Source of the DNA: Oscillospiraceae bacterium
Lineage (GTDB): Bacteria; Bacillota; Clostridia; Oscillospirales; Acutalibacteraceae
Direction: 5' to 3'
Assembly: GCA_031270785.1 (NCBI GenBank)
Contig: JAISWM010000003.1
Span: 1 to 5,768 of the forward strand
DNA: 5,768 nt
Below the pieces are notes generated by a model. That model worked only from the letters and a program-made list of their open reading frames with translations. It searched no databases and was not told where the DNA came from. The position numbers were made by a program, and so were the translations under genes. Below, piece after piece: positions 5,633 through 5,768 of the stretch. Numbering within the stretch: the first letter of the stretch is position 1; each line of letters opens with the position of its first letter.

Positions 5633-5768
5633 TCACGGTGCCATCTTCGGAAGTTTGATAACCACATTGTTTTTGGCTTTGTTATCAGACTCCGTGCATT
5701 TATCATTTAACCCGCAGGCAATTTTTCCCCCTTCATAAACACCTTTTACTGAATCATAAAATAATTCA
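5633..5768 (-). CDS. C-terminal end of an unrecognised protein (cut by window edge)
   Basis: On the minus strand one frame is open from the window border to a TGA at 5635-5633, giving 44 residues. It begins ELFYDSVKGVYEGGKIACG and ends NVVIKLPKMAP. The composition looks protein-like, with alternating charged and hydrophobic residues and two cysteines (residues 18 and 24 of the visible part) five residues apart. I do not recognise the family. It converges on the ABC-F gene, with the repeats D, G and H between the two stops. Because the 5' part is missing, size and function cannot be given. Confidence 0.55.
   Translation of the reverse strand, partial: ELFYDSVKGVYEGGKIACGLNDKCTESDNKAKNNVVIKLPKMAP

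Overview
The window is AT-rich bacterial DNA with strong Shine-Dalgarno sites and CCA-encoding tRNA genes. It holds one unusual GTPase gene, two tRNA genes, a two-gene ABC operon, and the 3' end of one more gene, separated by intergenic DNA crowded with palindromic repeats. The style fits a low-GC bacterium. Nothing here fixes the phylum. The Rab-like GTPase with an export signal hints at a host-associated lifestyle, but that is inference.

Layout. Positions 1-108 are a GC-rich stretch (58% G+C over the first 100 bases) of unknown nature. At 139-900 (+) is a small GTPase of Rab/Ras type with an N-terminal signal peptide, a Thr/Pro-rich stalk and a C-terminal membrane segment. A palindromic repeat follows directly after its stop codon. 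On the minus strand, tRNA-Gly(UCC) (1193-1266) and tRNA-Ser(GCU) (1086-1175) form a unit with a good extended -10 promoter at 1286-1315. From about 1400 to 1930 there is no believable gene. This stretch is built from successive ~100-nt imperfect palindromes with TATA-like ends, two of which (1456-1556 and 1714-1814) match at 91 of 101 positions. At 1951-3693 (+) is a half-size ABC exporter (membrane domain plus ATPase), followed after 8 nt by an ABC-F ATPase (3702-5234, +), evidently one operon. After it come more palindromes (5275-5373, 5410-5514 and a weaker one). At the right edge a minus-strand frame open to the border (5633-5768) is the C-terminus of an unrecognised protein.

How the parts may work together. 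The ABC exporter and the ABC-F protein are tightly coupled by a Shine-Dalgarno that overlaps the upstream stop codon. A membrane exporter with a ribosome-associated ABC-F protein is a plausible stress or drug-tolerance pair, but the substrate cannot be read from sequence. The GTPase looks unrelated to this operon. Most notable are the exported, membrane-anchored Rab-like GTPase with an altered switch II, the palindromic repeat family, and a tRNA-Gly with C instead of U at T-loop position 55.
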